Below, piece by piece: positions 6,743-17,704 of a stretch of DNA of 64,000 nt. Origin of the DNA: Bacteroidota bacterium (GTDB lineage Bacteria; Bacteroidota; Bacteroidia; Chitinophagales; Saprospiraceae); NCBI GenBank assembly GCA_029572935.1, contig JAKQHM010000056.1:101699-165698 (forward strand), given 5' to 3'. The number at the start of each line of letters is the position of its first letter. The stretch's first letter is position 1. The notes beneath the pieces were generated by a model. The model was given only the letters and a program-made list of their open reading frames with translations, had not been told where the DNA came from and searched no databases. Position numbers and translations under genes: made by a program.

Positions 6743-9673
6743 TCAACCCAGTAATTCCTCCAGGTTCTTTCCGATCCAATCCGGTAGCTGGTTCTCAACG
6801 AGCAGTTCTTCGGAGAGGGTAACTTTTTGATGCTGCAATTTCAGAATTTTCTCTTCAATACTGTCCCGGCTGATGAAGCGCGTAAGTTGTACCGGATTTT
6901 TCTGCCCGATCCGGTGTGCCCTGGATACGGCCTGGCGCTCTGCAAAGGGATTCCACCAGGGATCGAGGATCAACACATATTCGGCGGCCGTCAAGTTCAG
7001 ACCTGTACCCCCGGCCTTCAGAGATATCAGAAAAAACAGGCAGTCCGGATCCTCCTGAAAGCGCTTAACGTTTTGCTCGCGAAGAGGCAGAGCCGTGTCA
7101 CCGGTCAGTATGGTATAACCATAGCCCTGTTTCTTAAACCAGCTTTCATAGATCGACAGATGCTCGGTAAAGGAAGAAAAAATAAGAGCCTTCTGGCGGC
7201 TTTTGAAAAGGGTATCTAGCTGGCCGCAGACATCGTCCATTTTTCCGGATGCTGAGTCATAGAGATCTGTATCCGGGATCAGGGACGGGTGATTGGCCAG
7301 TTGGCGCAGGCGCATCAGGGACCTGAGGATCACGAAGCGGTTTTTCTGGTCCTCCGGGTCCAGGCCCAGCAAACTGTTCCGCGCGGCAGCTTTTTCCTGC
7401 TCGTAGAGACGTCTTTGTTCGGGCAGCATGTCGCAGTAAAAGACCTGCTCGGTCAGTTCCGGAAGATCCGGGTTGACCTGCTGTTTGCTGCGTCTGAGAA
7501 TATACGGACCGGTGATTTGTCTCAATTCCTCCAGCGCGTCTGCGTCCCGGAGGTTTTGGATGGGTTTGAGAAAATGATTGTTAAAAAAGGAATAACTGCC
7601 GAGTATTTTTGGATTGATAAATTCCATCTGGGACCAGAGATCGGACAGACTGTTTTCGATAGGTGTACCGCTCAGCGTGATCCTGCTTTTGGCCTTCAGT
7701 TGGTGCAGCATTCTGAAAGTCTTGGAATCCCTGTTTTTGATCTGCTGGCTCTCATCCAGGATCATGCAGTCAAAGTTTTTTTCAGAGAATAACCGGTAGT
7801 CGCGCAGGAGAATGGCATAGCTGGTCAGGATCACTTCGTATGGTTCAAAAAGCGAAGGCTGGGTAGGACGATCCTGTCCGATATGCTGCAAAACGCGCAG
7901 TTCCGGAGCAAATTTTTCAAACTCGGCCTTCCAGTTAAACACCAGCGAAGAGGGCATGACGATCAGCGCACAAAATGAGGAGGTCCTGAAGGTCTCCTCC
8001 GGTTCAGAAAACAAGTCTCTGGGCCGGCCTGACTCCTGGACAGTCCTTCCGACCAGCTGCCGGGCCTGATCCCGGGCATAAAGCAGAAATGCAATGGTCT
8101 GCAGGGTCTTACCCAGACCCATATCATCTGCCAGGCAGGCGCCCAGTCCATTTTTGTAATGTTCGCAAAGCCACAAATAACCTTCGACCTGGTAAGGCCT
8201 CAGGCTGGCTTTTAAATCCTGCGGCAATGAAATCCCGGCCTGGGGCTGCTCTATTTTTTTAGGTAAAAGGATCCCGCTCATTTGTTCAGACTCTTCCCAT
8301 CGGGACTGATGGGCTTTTGAGCTGCGGACTCCATCCCCATGCTCCTCTCCAAAACGCGCAATCAGCTCAAATCGGCTGAACCATTCCCGGGGTATGAGAA
8401 AAAGGTTTCCATCCGGCAGGACACACTCCCGTTTTCCACTTTTCAGGTTTTTAAAAATGTAACTAAAGGGAAGGGTATAGGGCCCCAGACGGATATCTCC
8501 CTTCAGGTCAAACCAGTCGGTGCCGGTTTCGATCCGCGTTTCGATGCGGGCCTCTTCCAGGACGAGTTTTTTGCCTTCGATTTCTACCGGAGGAAGACCA
8601 AATACTTTTGTGAGCTCAGACTGATGTTGCACCAGAAAATCAAAAATCATCCAGCCATCTCCATCGGCATAAAATCTTCTGTTGGATTCCGTACGCAAAC
8701 CCAGGCGGGACAGTAAACGGATCATTTGCTCTTCCTCACCGCGGTCTCTTTCAACGCGGCTTACTGCTACCTCTTCTTCGGATACAGACTGGACAAAGGT
8801 TCTGCCATCGCGCAGATCGGCATAACTCACCCGAAATCTGTCGTACTCAAACACCACATCCAATGCCCATTTTTCCTGAAGAAAGTCAAATACGGGGATG
8901 AGGGATGCCTTTAGAATCCGACGGTCCTTTTGGATGGGATAGCCTTCGGTTTCCACCTCGCAAACAGCGATAAGATCGGCCACAAATTTTTCAAAATACT
9001 GGCGGGTAAGCTTTCGGGGAATGGCAATAAAATCTTTTTGCAGAAAGGGGCTGAGTTTGTTGGCATTGATGCCATTCAACCTGACCAGCTGGCCTTTGAT
9101 GGCTATCCAGGCTGGCTTGTCGTTGATCAGGAGTATATCAGATTTGCTGACCAGATGGAGGGCATCCTGCCACCAAAGTCGCAGGTGGTATTCGAGTCCG
9201 GTGTCTGTTTTTTTGAACAGCAGCCTGGCTTCTGCCGGAAAATCGGAGTGAATTAGTTTTTTAGCTTCCAGAATTTCTTTGCGTTGCGGCTCGAGAATTG
9301 CGGCAATGCTATTTTTTTTTGCGGCTTCAAGGATCTGAGCCAGCTTTTGCTCTACCCAGCGAGTCAGCTGCGGCCCTGTAGTGCTGTCTTGCAAAACATT
9401 TTCAATGGAAAGTTTCTTCTTGCTGCGGTTGAACTTCCGCAGGAGTTCATCGATCTGTATCTCCCTGCAGCAATCGACCAGGGCTTTGATTTCCTCCGGA
9501 TCTGCAAGACCCATAAAATCTTTCAGGGTCTGCTCGTTGCATTCTCTTTCAAAATAGCTGAACTTACCATCCGGGTCAGTACGGACCACGATCAACCTGG
9601 GTTGCCAGATACCCGTACGGCCGTCACGGCTTAGGTCTAATGCCAGGACCAGACCAGATTTCAAATCAGTCAA
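6743..9673 (-). CDS. SNF2 family DEAD/DEAH-box helicase
   Basis: This 976-residue DNA translocase of the SNF2/Rad54-like ATPase superfamily has a divergent N-terminal half (about 1-480). The helicase core follows: Walker A motif DMGLGKT near 519-525, the DESQ form of motif II near 639, SGTPIENSLSDLWSQ (motif III) near 668, and in the second lobe AGGTGLNLTAA, DPWWNPFAERQA and RAHRIGQ near 888-930. All ATPase motifs are intact. Such proteins remodel protein-DNA complexes using ATP. The start is a TTG at 9673, because an in-frame stop lies two codons upstream and no ATG is available nearby. It begins 27 bases after sdhA and is probably on the same transcript. Confidence 0.93.
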   Translation of the reverse strand: MTDLKSGLVLALDLSRDGRTGIWQPRLIVVRTDPDGKFSYFERECNEQTLKDFMGLADPEEIKALVDCCREIQIDELLRKFNRSKKKLSIENVLQDSTTGPQLTRWVEQKLAQILEAAKKNSIAAILEPQRKEILEAKKLIHSDFPAEARLLFKKTDTGLEYHLRLWWQDALHLVSKSDILLINDKPAWIAIKGQLVRLNGINANKLSPFLQKDFIAIPRKLTRQYFEKFVADLIAVCEVETEGYPIQKDRRILKASLIPVFDFLQEKWALDVVFEYDRFRVSYADLRDGRTFVQSVSEEEVAVSRVERDRGEEEQMIRLLSRLGLRTESNRRFYADGDGWMIFDFLVQHQSELTKVFGLPPVEIEGKKLVLEEARIETRIETGTDWFDLKGDIRLGPYTLPFSYIFKNLKSGKRECVLPDGNLFLIPREWFSRFELIARFGEEHGDGVRSSKAHQSRWEESEQMSGILLPKKIEQPQAGISLPQDLKASLRPYQVEGYLWLCEHYKNGLGACLADDMGLGKTLQTIAFLLYARDQARQLVGRTVQESGRPRDLFSEPEETFRTSSFCALIVMPSSLVFNWKAEFEKFAPELRVLQHIGQDRPTQPSLFEPYEVILTSYAILLRDYRLFSEKNFDCMILDESQQIKNRDSKTFRMLHQLKAKSRITLSGTPIENSLSDLWSQMEFINPKILGSYSFFNNHFLKPIQNLRDADALEELRQITGPYILRRSKQQVNPDLPELTEQVFYCDMLPEQRRLYEQEKAAARNSLLGLDPEDQKNRFVILRSLMRLRQLANHPSLIPDTDLYDSASGKMDDVCGQLDTLFKSRQKALIFSSFTEHLSIYESWFKKQGYGYTILTGDTALPLREQNVKRFQEDPDCLFFLISLKAGGTGLNLTAAEYVLILDPWWNPFAERQAVSRAHRIGQKNPVQLTRFISRDSIEEKILKLQHQKVTLSEELLVENQLPDWIGKNLEELLG

Positions 9674-9700
9674 GGATTAAAATTTCCGCTTCTGAAAGAA

Positions 9701-11704
9701 TTACTTGTAGGATCTGCTGGCGATCTTGACCTCTTCGTACACCAAAGGCTCCTTGATGAGTTCGGGTTCTTGGTCCAGATCCGGCCAGAGCCAGGCTGCT
9801 ACGTATGAAAAATTGGCATCATCGCGCAGGGTCTCTCCCTCTTCGGTCTGATATTCTTCGCGGAAATGTCCTCCGCAGGATTCCTTGCGGTTGAGTGCAT
9901 CGACGACCATCAGCTCTCCGAGTTCTATGAAATCGGCCACGCGCATGGCTTTTTCCAGTTCGGGATTGAACTCCTCCAGACTTCCCGGAACAAATACATC
10001 GGACCAGAATTCTTTCCTGAGTTCCCGGATCATATCGCGCGCTTTGAGCAATCCCTGTTCGTTGCGGGCCATGCCACAATAATCCCACATGATCTTGCCA
10101 AGACGGCGGTGGAAAGACTCGACGGACTGATTACCCTTGATGGACAGCAGCTTATCCAATTGGCCCCGGATGTTGGCTTCCGCTTCGTCAAAGGCCTTGT
10201 CGCTGGTTTTGGTGGCAGGGGTGCGGATCTCGTTGGCCAGAAATACACCAATGGTGTATGGCAATACAAAATATCCGTCTGCCAGGCCCTGCATCAGGGC
10301 AGATGCTCCCAGCCTGTTTGCGCCGTGGTCAGAAAAATTGGCCTCTCCGGTGGCGAACAATCCCGGAATATTGGTCTGCAGGTTATAGTCTACCCAAAGC
10401 CCGCCCATGGTATAGTGGACCGCAGGATATATTTTCATCGGATAGACGTAGGGATCTTCTCCGGTTATTTTTTCGTACATTTCAAAGAGGTTGCCATACT
10501 TCTCAGAGACCACTTCCACGCCCAGTTTGCGCACGGTGTCTGCATCGGGATTGTGGATACCGAGTACGTTTGCTTTGGATTTACCATAGCGCTCAATGGC
10601 TGCAGAAAAGTCCAGGAAGACGGCCAGTCCTGTGGGACTCACGCCATGTCCTTTGTCACATTCCACTTTGGCTGCACGGGAAGCCACATCGCGTGGCACC
10701 AGGTTTCCAAAGGCAGGATATCTTCTTTCGAGGAAATAATCGCGGTCTGATTCAGGGATGTCCGTTCCTTTCTTTTTGCCTTGCTGGATGGCCACGGCGT
10801 CTTCTTTCTTGGCAGGTACCCAGACGCGTCCATCGTTTCGGAGGGATTCAGACATCAGGGTCAGCTTGGACTGATAGTCTCCCGATACCGGGATACAGGT
10901 CGGGTGGATCTGGGTAAAACAGGGATTGGCCATGAGGGCACCCCGTTTAACTGCCTTCCAGGCGGCGGTCACGTTGCAACCCATGGCATTGGTGGACAGG
11001 TAAAAGACGTTGCCATAGCCTCCCGTCCCCAGCACCACACAATGAGCCCCAAATCGCTCCAGCTTGCCGGTGAGCAAATTCCGGGCGATGATGCCACGGG
11101 CTTTGCCATCGATCAGAACTACATCCAGCATTTCGTGCCGGTTGTACATCTTTACGTTGCCAAGGGAGATCTGACGACTTAAAGCCTGATAGGCCCCAAT
11201 GAGCAACTGCTGACCGGTCTGTCCGCGTGCATAAAACGTGCGGCTCACCTGCACGCCGCCAAAGGATCTGTTTTCAAGCAGACCGCCGTATTCGCGGGCA
11301 AAGGGCACTCCCTGTGCTACGGCCTGATCGATGATATTGGCGCTGACTTCTGCGAGACGGTAGACGTTGGCCTCACGGGCCCGGTAGTCACCTCCCTTGA
11401 TGGTATCGTAAAAGAGACGGTACACACTGTCTCCATCATTGGCGTAGTTTTTGGCCGCGTTGATCCCTCCCTGAGCCGCGATGCTGTGCGCACGGCGTGG
11501 GCTATCGTGAAAGGTAAAACAGGAAACATGGTATCCGAGCTCGGCAAGACTGGCAGCCGCTGCGGCACCCGCCAGTCCGGATCCCACCACAATCACCTCG
11601 ATCTTTCGTTTATTGGCCGGAGATACAATGGGCATTTTTGATTTATAACGGGTCCACTTTTCTGAAAGAGGCCCCTCGGGGATATTGGAATTTATCTGAC
11701 TCAT
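9701..11704 (-). CDS. sdhA: Succinate dehydrogenase / fumarate reductase flavoprotein subunit
   Basis: This 667-residue FAD subunit of respiratory complex II oxidises succinate (or reduces fumarate) on the inner face of the membrane. The Rossmann FAD motif [19 protein letters not shown] is at about 34-52. The covalent-FAD region [18 protein letters not shown] is near 70-87. Substrate and FAD motifs [12 protein letters not shown] and [12 protein letters not shown] are near 430-475. The length and the insertions fit the long flavoprotein of the Bacteroidota-type complex. It starts 13 bases after the cytochrome b gene. The iron-sulfur subunit gene normally expected next is not present; a SNF2 helicase follows instead. 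Confidence 0.95.
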   Translation of the reverse strand: MSQINSNIPEGPLSEKWTRYKSKMPIVSPANKRKIEVIVVGSGLAGAAAAASLAELGYHVSCFTFHDSPRRAHSIAAQGGINAAKNYANDGDSVYRLFYDTIKGGDYRAREANVYRLAEVSANIIDQAVAQGVPFAREYGGLLENRSFGGVQVSRTFYARGQTGQQLLIGAYQALSRQISLGNVKMYNRHEMLDVVLIDGKARGIIARNLLTGKLERFGAHCVVLGTGGYGNVFYLSTNAMGCNVTAAWKAVKRGALMANPCFTQIHPTCIPVSGDYQSKLTLMSESLRNDGRVWVPAKKEDAVAIQQGKKKGTDIPESDRDYFLERRYPAFGNLVPRDVASRAAKVECDKGHGVSPTGLAVFLDFSAAIERYGKSKANVLGIHNPDADTVRKLGVEVVSEKYGNLFEMYEKITGEDPYVYPMKIYPAVHYTMGGLWVDYNLQTNIPGLFATGEANFSDHGANRLGASALMQGLADGYFVLPYTIGVFLANEIRTPATKTSDKAFDEAEANIRGQLDKLLSIKGNQSVESFHRRLGKIMWDYCGMARNEQGLLKARDMIRELRKEFWSDVFVPGSLEEFNPELEKAMRVADFIELGELMVVDALNRKESCGGHFREEYQTEEGETLRDDANFSYVAAWLWPDLDQEPELIKEPLVYEEVKIASRSYK

Positions 11705-11717
11705 GTTCAGGTATCTA

Positions 11718-12404
11718 TTAGGAATTTAAAAACATGTAAATCGGAATAAGCGCAAATCCGGTGGGGACCAGAATGGAATAGATCCAGCCCAGTATCCGGA
11801 TGGCCGGTGTGTATTTGGGGTGTCGCAATCCGAGGGATTGAAACGCAGACTGAAAGCCATGCCACAGGTGAAAGGAAAGGACCACCATCGAGATCACGTA
11901 AAAGATTACGTAATAGAGATTGGAAAAGGCCTCCTTGACCGGAGTATAAAGGTCTTTGTAATCCAAATCTTTACCCGGATATTGTACCATGGACACGTTG
12001 CCGGTCTTCATCTGAAACCAAAATTGCCAGAGGTGAATGGCCAGAAAGATGAAAATTATGACGCCGAGGTGGGCCATGTAGCGGGAGAAAAAACTGTCGC
12101 CCACATTTGTGCTCACAGCGTAACCAGGTCCCTTGGCCGCCCGGTTTTTGCGATAGAGGTACAGACCCTGTACCGTATGGATCAGGATCGTGGCATAAAG
12201 AAGGTAGGAAACCGTTTTGATCAGCGGATTGTGGGTCATGAAATAGGTATACAAATTAAAGGACATGCCCCCGTCATCGCTGAGCAGCTGCAGGTTTCCC
12301 AGCAGGTGAACCACGAGAAATAGGATCAGGAACAAGCCGGAAAGACTCATGACGATCTTCTGACCGATCGAAGATTTAAATAAAAAATGGATTAACCAAT
12401 TCAT
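11718..12404 (-). CDS. sdhC: Succinate dehydrogenase cytochrome b subunit
   Basis: This 228-residue membrane anchor has five predicted helices, typical of the single-polypeptide, di-heme cytochrome b558 used by Bacteroidota and Bacillota complex II. Conserved histidines for heme are in the helices (VVHLLGN near 32-38, LIHTVQG near 75, [18 protein letters not shown] near 112-128, [17 protein letters not shown] near 177-193). It passes electrons to menaquinone. A TACCTTTG promoter box lies 22 bases upstream of the start, so sdhC is the first gene of the sdhC-sdhA-SNF2 run. Confidence 0.93.
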   Translation of the reverse strand: MNWLIHFLFKSSIGQKIVMSLSGLFLILFLVVHLLGNLQLLSDDGGMSFNLYTYFMTHNPLIKTVSYLLYATILIHTVQGLYLYRKNRAAKGPGYAVSTNVGDSFFSRYMAHLGVIIFIFLAIHLWQFWFQMKTGNVSMVQYPGKDLDYKDLYTPVKEAFSNLYYVIFYVISMVVLSFHLWHGFQSAFQSLGLRHPKYTPAIRILGWIYSILVPTGFALIPIYMFLNS

Positions 12405-12949
12405 AAGGCATTGTTATTGGAATGCGCAAAGGTAGCATTTGAAGGAATAAAGCACGAGCAGATTCACACATCGGGATCGGTGTATCTGCATGTTAATAAA
12501 AGGATCGAAAAGGGGGATTGGTTTAAAATTTATTATAAAACATAAAAATCTGACAATCCAAAAATATCTTGTAATAAATTTATCCATTATGCTACATATA
12601 TTTTACCAATACATATATTTTCAAAATAATTATCCAAATGGTCAGACAATGATATCCCATAAATTGAAGTTATAACACACGATTAGGGCTGTTTCATGAA
12701 TCTATAATATCCTGTATTACAATCCATTAGACTACTTAATATCGAAACTTGAAACCAACTTTCAATCTTAAAATTGAAGCAGCGTTTAAGCTCATTGAAT
12801 GCTCTTAGAATTGTAGATTATAATAATTACTATAAAAAATAAAATTCTATACTATTTCAGAACTATCTTAATCTTAAATTACCCGTTTATTCGATGATAA
12901 TTATTCCGGGCTGATTAAATGGTGGTAAAATTCATTAAATACCCTATGT
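12405..12949. other. 545-base AT-rich divergent intergenic region
   Basis: This region separates sdhC (minus) from a large T9SS cargo gene (plus). It is strongly AT-rich and contains the sdhC promoter at its left end. No convincing ORF was found (a 61-codon ORF at 12490-12675 is low-complexity), nor any RNA gene or TAnnTTTG box close to the right-hand gene. Confidence 0.5.
12427..12434 (-). promoter_or_regulatory. -7 promoter box of sdhC
   Basis: The minus strand reads TACCTTTG, a perfect TAnnTTTG match, 22 bases before the sdhC ATG. Confidence 0.6.
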
Positions 12950-15900
12950 ATGTTCAAGTTGGATTATTCGATAATTCATGTTTCATTAGTGTGGTTTAAC
13001 CTAGTTGCAGCTATTTCTAGTACCCTTTCGGCTCAATCTCCAGTTTACCGTCCAACCAATGGGCCCCAAGGAGGTGAAATTTACCATGTAGTGAATGAGC
13101 AGGGCACCTGCCACATCAGTACTGCTAATGGCTTCTATAGTTCTCATGACAGTGGTGAAAACTGGGTTCTCGCTAAAAATGGACTACCCCAGTTTTATTA
13201 TGCTAGTGATTTTGCTGTAGACCACGATGAACTATTTCTTTTCTGCGGAGATCATGCATCTTTCTTTGTTGACTACTTTTTCTATAGCAGTGACGGTGGT
13301 AAAAACTGGTCCCGGATACAGACTCCTCTTCCCTCAGGAAATATTTCCAATTTTTCTTACAAAAAAGGAGTGCTGCTCGTCATACAGGACAAAAAACTTT
13401 ATGAATCTAAGGATAAAGGGGCTAATTGGAATGAGATAAACCTTCCTGCTGAAAATTTTTATACACATCTAATCAAAGCCAATAATGATTACTTCTTTAT
13501 TTCCACAAGCAATCAAATCTACAGGAGACCTATAAATGAAAACAACTGGACACTGGTATATTCATTTCCCGGAAATTTTACTGACTTCCACTTGTCGGAT
13601 GATAAACTTATTGTACTTAGAGATGGTAAAAGTGGTTTTACTTCTCTAGATCAAGGCAACAGTTGGAGTGAGGTTAATGTAAAGGGGTCTGCCAATTATT
13701 ACTCTATTGCAGACTTCGGTGACAGCCTTTTCTATCTGGTGGACAATAAACTTATGATTAGCACAGATAAAGGCCTGAATTGGAACGTTCGATTTTCTTT
13801 ACCCTACGGTAATTATTATGGAGAAGTGTATCGGATAGGCAACAAAATTGCATTAGATCAATATAACACTGGATTATTCTATTCTGAAGACAGTTTTAAA
13901 ACTGTAAGAGCTTTGAACAAAAACGTATTTGCCCTCTCGTCCTTAACCATGGCGGAGAATTCAGATTATATTTTCAGTTCGAATAATTTCACCATCAGTA
14001 GATTTGATAAAAACTTAAAAATATGGGAAGATGGATATTCATTATACAGTCAATCACCCATTAGTAATGTTTTATGCTTTGACAGTCTTGTTATAGTTAA
14101 ACCAAGTGGGAATTTATTATTCCTTTCTTCAGACAATGGCAGGTCGTTTCATGAAAAATCCATCCAAAATTTATGGTTGAGTCCCACTGGATATAGGATA
14201 AAAGGAGTAAAAAAAGGCAGCAACATCTTGATTCAAAATGAAGACAATTTCTATTCTGAAGATAACGGTGCTAGTTGGGAAAAATTCAATCTGATTTATG
14301 ATGGTTTACCATGTATAATATTATCCCTGGCAGAATTTGAAAATCAAGCCCTGGCTTTAGTCAAAATGCCTGGACTTGAACAATATCTTATCCTATCTAG
14401 CAAAGACCTTGTTAATTGGAGCATATTTCATGATTTTAGAAAAACAAATTTCCTATACAATACTTCTTATGAATTAATTTCAGATAAAAAAAACCTGTTT
14501 ATTCTGAAAAGTGATAATTCTCCTACTCTTATAAAATTTTCACTTGATAAAAGGGAGTGGAAATTAGTTCAAAGGTTTCCCAATTTCACTTTTCCATCAT
14601 ATCCCTTCAGCATTACACTCATTGAACTACCAAATGGAAACCTGCTGTTAAATCTGCCCAACGGCCTATGGTTTTCAGACGACGAAGGTGATCATTGGTC
14701 CCTTTATATTGATGAATTTTATAGAATAGAATCCAATTTAAAAACCGATATGATCTTGTTTGAAGATAGTTTATATATTTCAAATAAAAACATAGGTGTG
14801 ATCAAAAGGAATACAAATTTTGACGAATCAAAATACAGGGGATTGGTTTTCTATGATCTGAATAAAAATAAGCAATTTGACTCAATTGACATTCCCTTGA
14901 AAGGTAGCTACCTGCGGCTCAACAAAGCCGGGTATCCCATTCATACCAATTCTGAAGGAAAATTCAACATTTTCATTTCGGCGACTTCTTCAGATTCTCT
15001 GGTTACAGCGCATAAATTCAAACATGGACAGTTTGTGCCAGAACGAAGGCTTTTGAGTCAGATGGGACAGAATTTAGAATTTGCGTATCAGATAGAAGAT
15101 AATATTAACGATTGCGGAATTTCCTGCTCCGAATTCCCAAGAGCTAGACCCGGCTTTAAATATTATTTAAGCTTGATTGTGACCAATCATGGTGGAACCT
15201 GGTGGAGCGGAACTGTGGGTTTGCATTATGACCCTGTTTTTGAATTGCTCTCCTGCGACTTGAACTTTCAATCTAAAAATAACAACAAAATCGTATGGTT
15301 GCTGGACAGTCTGGCCCCTTTGACTCAAAGAAAAATAACCATTGAGTTCATATTGGACAGGAGTGTCCCGGTAGGAACTAAAATTTTCCATGAAGCCTGG
15401 GTAAAAAACGATTCCATCACTGACACAGATTTACTGGATAACAGATTTCTGATCAACAGCGAAGTAGTCGCATCTTGTGATCCCAACGAAATTGTGGTGG
15501 ATCGAAATTGGTTGAGTCTCTCTGAATTGGACTCTCAACCAGAGTTAGAATACACGGTAAGATTTCAAAATACAGGAAACTACCCTGCAGAATTTGTGGA
15601 TATAAAGATTCCCCTATTCTATTTTCATTCAGATTCTGTAAAAATAATTGCCAGCAGTCATCCCTATCATTATTATACTGTCCAGAATAAAAGCTTTCTC
15701 ATGTTTCACTTCGATATGATTAACCTGCCGGACAGTGCCAGCAATGAAAAAAACAGTCACGGCTTCATTAAATTCAAACTGATTCCCAGAAAAGACAGAA
15801 TTTCTAATAATGTAATTCATAATTATGCTGATATAATTTTTGACTACAACCAAGCTTTGAGAACCGATACCACTAAAACCTACGTCGGTTCAATCAATGC

Positions 15901-16171
15901 CATCGACGACGAAAATTTAGAACCATCTCCTAAAATCAGCATCTTTCCCAATCCTGGTTTAGATTTTTGTACGATTTTATTAGGTCCCGAACCTCTGCCT
16001 CAAGATGCCATTCTGCAGGTTTCTGATTTACTGGGCAATATATGCATCCATCAAAGTATTAAGTTACACGACTCTAAAATTTATCTCGATATATCCCATC
16101 TAAATCCTGGAGTTTATCTGGTATATATTAAAAACAGTCACTTGACACCCGGACAGCTCTTGAAATATTAA
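12950..16171 (+). CDS. Large BNR-repeat protein with T9SS type A sorting tail
   Basis: This 1073-residue secreted protein has a short signal peptide ending near SAQ (residue 29). Residues about 30-610 form a propeller-like region with repeated Asp-box/BNR motifs of the S-x-D-x-G-x-x-W type, for example SSDGGKNW, SKDKGANW, SLDQGNSW, STDKGLNW and SEDNGASW. A segment near 628-690 (LVFYDLNKNKQFDSID) looks like an SdrD/Cna B-type module. A DUF11-like beta domain starting CDPNEI follows at about 843-985. The last 75 residues (ISIFPNPG to LNPGVYLVYI) are a T9SS type A tail. It is exported to the cell surface or medium. The ligand is unknown and catalytic residues are not evident. Its codon use is AT-rich compared with its neighbours. 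Confidence 0.85.
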   Translation: MFKLDYSIIHVSLVWFNLVAAISSTLSAQSPVYRPTNGPQGGEIYHVVNEQGTCHISTANGFYSSHDSGENWVLAKNGLPQFYYASDFAVDHDELFLFCGDHASFFVDYFFYSSDGGKNWSRIQTPLPSGNISNFSYKKGVLLVIQDKKLYESKDKGANWNEINLPAENFYTHLIKANNDYFFISTSNQIYRRPINENNWTLVYSFPGNFTDFHLSDDKLIVLRDGKSGFTSLDQGNSWSEVNVKGSANYYSIADFGDSLFYLVDNKLMISTDKGLNWNVRFSLPYGNYYGEVYRIGNKIALDQYNTGLFYSEDSFKTVRALNKNVFALSSLTMAENSDYIFSSNNFTISRFDKNLKIWEDGYSLYSQSPISNVLCFDSLVIVKPSGNLLFLSSDNGRSFHEKSIQNLWLSPTGYRIKGVKKGSNILIQNEDNFYSEDNGASWEKFNLIYDGLPCIILSLAEFENQALALVKMPGLEQYLILSSKDLVNWSIFHDFRKTNFLYNTSYELISDKKNLFILKSDNSPTLIKFSLDKREWKLVQRFPNFTFPSYPFSITLIELPNGNLLLNLPNGLWFSDDEGDHWSLYIDEFYRIESNLKTDMILFEDSLYISNKNIGVIKRNTNFDESKYRGLVFYDLNKNKQFDSIDIPLKGSYLRLNKAGYPIHTNSEGKFNIFISATSSDSLVTAHKFKHGQFVPERRLLSQMGQNLEFAYQIEDNINDCGISCSEFPRARPGFKYYLSLIVTNHGGTWWSGTVGLHYDPVFELLSCDLNFQSKNNNKIVWLLDSLAPLTQRKITIEFILDRSVPVGTKIFHEAWVKNDSITDTDLLDNRFLINSEVVASCDPNEIVVDRNWLSLSELDSQPELEYTVRFQNTGNYPAEFVDIKIPLFYFHSDSVKIIASSHPYHYYTVQNKSFLMFHFDMINLPDSASNEKNSHGFIKFKLIPRKDRISNNVIHNYADIIFDYNQALRTDTTKTYVGSINAIDDENLEPSPKISIFPNPGLDFCTILLGPEPLPQDAILQVSDLLGNICIHQSIKLHDSKIYLDISHLNPGVYLVYIKNSHLTPGQLLKY

Positions 16172-16303
16172 CAACAAATACCTGGATATAAAATGAAGCT
16201 AAAGGACAAATCGGGCACTTATTATTAAGACCAATCCTAAGCGGGATTATGAAACAATCCGCGAATTTACTTTCCTTTGCACATACAAATCCCGCTGACT
16301 TCC

Positions 16304-17692
16304 TTGTCCAAGCTGAAAACCATATACATCTGCTCTTCCTGTGGGACCCAGTCTCCCAAGTGGATGGGGCATTGCAGTCAATGCGGTGCCTGGAACAGTT
16401 ATCAGGAAGAAACCATCCATAAAAAGGACCCGGCGGGCAAGGATCCGGCAAGCCAGTGGAAGAAAAACTACAGCGGCGCTCAAAGTCAGAAACCCATTCC
16501 CCTGGAGGAGGTGGAGGCAGGCATGGTCAGCCGTCACGACACGGGTGACGAAGAACTAAACAGGGTGCTGGGAGGCGGTCTGGTCCGGGGGTCGGTCACC
16601 CTTCTGGCAGGCCAGCCTGGCATTGGAAAATCCACCTTGCTCCTGCAAATGGCCCTTTCTGCTCAGTATGGATCCGTTTTATACGTCTCCGGAGAAGAAA
16701 GCGAAGAGCAAATCAAATTGAGGGCAAACCGACTGGGCAAGTCTCAGCAGGGGGTTTACCTGTATGCCGAGACACGGGTAGATTTGATTTTGTCAGAAAC
16801 AGGCAAACTGAAAGCCGGGCTGCTCATCATCGATTCCATACAAACCCTCATCTCGGCTGAAGTGGATTCCTCTCCCGGCACCATCACCCAAATCCGCGAA
16901 TGTACCGCCGAACTGATCCGTTTTGCAAAAGAAACCGGTACACCGGTCATCATCATAGGTCATATTACCAAGGAAGGAGATATAGCCGGACCAAAAGTAC
17001 TGGAACACATGGTGGATACGGTCCTTCAGTTTGAAGGAGACCGCCACTACACCTTCCGCATTTTGCGAACGCTCAAGAACCGCTTTGGATCAACAGACGA
17101 GATGAGCATGTACCAGATGGAAGCAGACGGTCTCCATCCGGTATCCAATCCTTCTGAGATCCTCCTGTCCCGCCACAGCGAACGCCTCAGCGGCAGTGCA
17201 GTGGCCTGTACCGTGGAAGGACTCAGACCCCTACTGATCGAAACCCAGGCACTCGTAAGCCCAGCAGTTTATGGCACTCCGCAAAGAGTGGCGACCGGTT
17301 TTGATGGCAAAAGACTGGCCATGCTGCTGGCTGTTCTGGAAAAACGATGCGGCTTTCAACTCGGGATGATGGACGTTTTTCTCAATCTTGCCGGCGGGAT
17401 CCGCATCAGTGATCCGGGACTGGATCTCGCGGTGGTGGCATCCCTGATTTCGTCTCTCAAGGACCACCCCTTGCACAGACAGATCTGCTTTGCAGCAGAA
17501 GTAGGACTTTCCGGAGAGGTCAGGGCCGTGTCGCGCATCGACCTTCGGATTCAGGAGGCCGAGCGTCTCGGTTTTAAAGCCATTTGCATCTCGAGGTACA
17601 ACGGAGACCCGGAACAACTCCGGACAGGCGACATCCGCATCGTTCCTTTGGCCACTGTCAACGAATTATACGAAAAGGTGTTTGAACATTAA
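16304..17692 (+). CDS. radA: DNA repair protein RadA
   Basis: This 462-residue RecA-like ATPase helps branch migration and processing of recombination intermediates. A C4 zinc finger (CSSCG and CSQCG, residues about 10-28) comes first. The RecA-type core has Walker A GQPGIGKSTLL near 104 and a Walker B strand LLIIDSIQTL. The RadA-specific LKNRFGSTDEM motif follows near 250, and a C-terminal Lon-protease-like domain starts around 285. No ATG fits the start. The TTG at 16304 gives the usual length; another in-frame TTG at 16277 would add nine residues. fahA begins 12 bases after it. Confidence 0.94.
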   Translation: MSKLKTIYICSSCGTQSPKWMGHCSQCGAWNSYQEETIHKKDPAGKDPASQWKKNYSGAQSQKPIPLEEVEAGMVSRHDTGDEELNRVLGGGLVRGSVTLLAGQPGIGKSTLLLQMALSAQYGSVLYVSGEESEEQIKLRANRLGKSQQGVYLYAETRVDLILSETGKLKAGLLIIDSIQTLISAEVDSSPGTITQIRECTAELIRFAKETGTPVIIIGHITKEGDIAGPKVLEHMVDTVLQFEGDRHYTFRILRTLKNRFGSTDEMSMYQMEADGLHPVSNPSEILLSRHSERLSGSAVACTVEGLRPLLIETQALVSPAVYGTPQRVATGFDGKRLAMLLAVLEKRCGFQLGMMDVFLNLAGGIRISDPGLDLAVVASLISSLKDHPLHRQICFAAEVGLSGEVRAVSRIDLRIQEAERLGFKAICISRYNGDPEQLRTGDIRIVPLATVNELYEKVFEH

Positions 17693-17704
17693 TTTTCAAA
17701 AAAA

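Noticed and set aside
9866..10750. 294-codon plus-strand ORF
   Set aside because: It is antisense to sdhA, whose translation is fully conserved.
12490..12675. 61-codon ORF in the AT-rich gap
   Set aside because: It is low-complexity, has no homology features and no promoter or coding bias.
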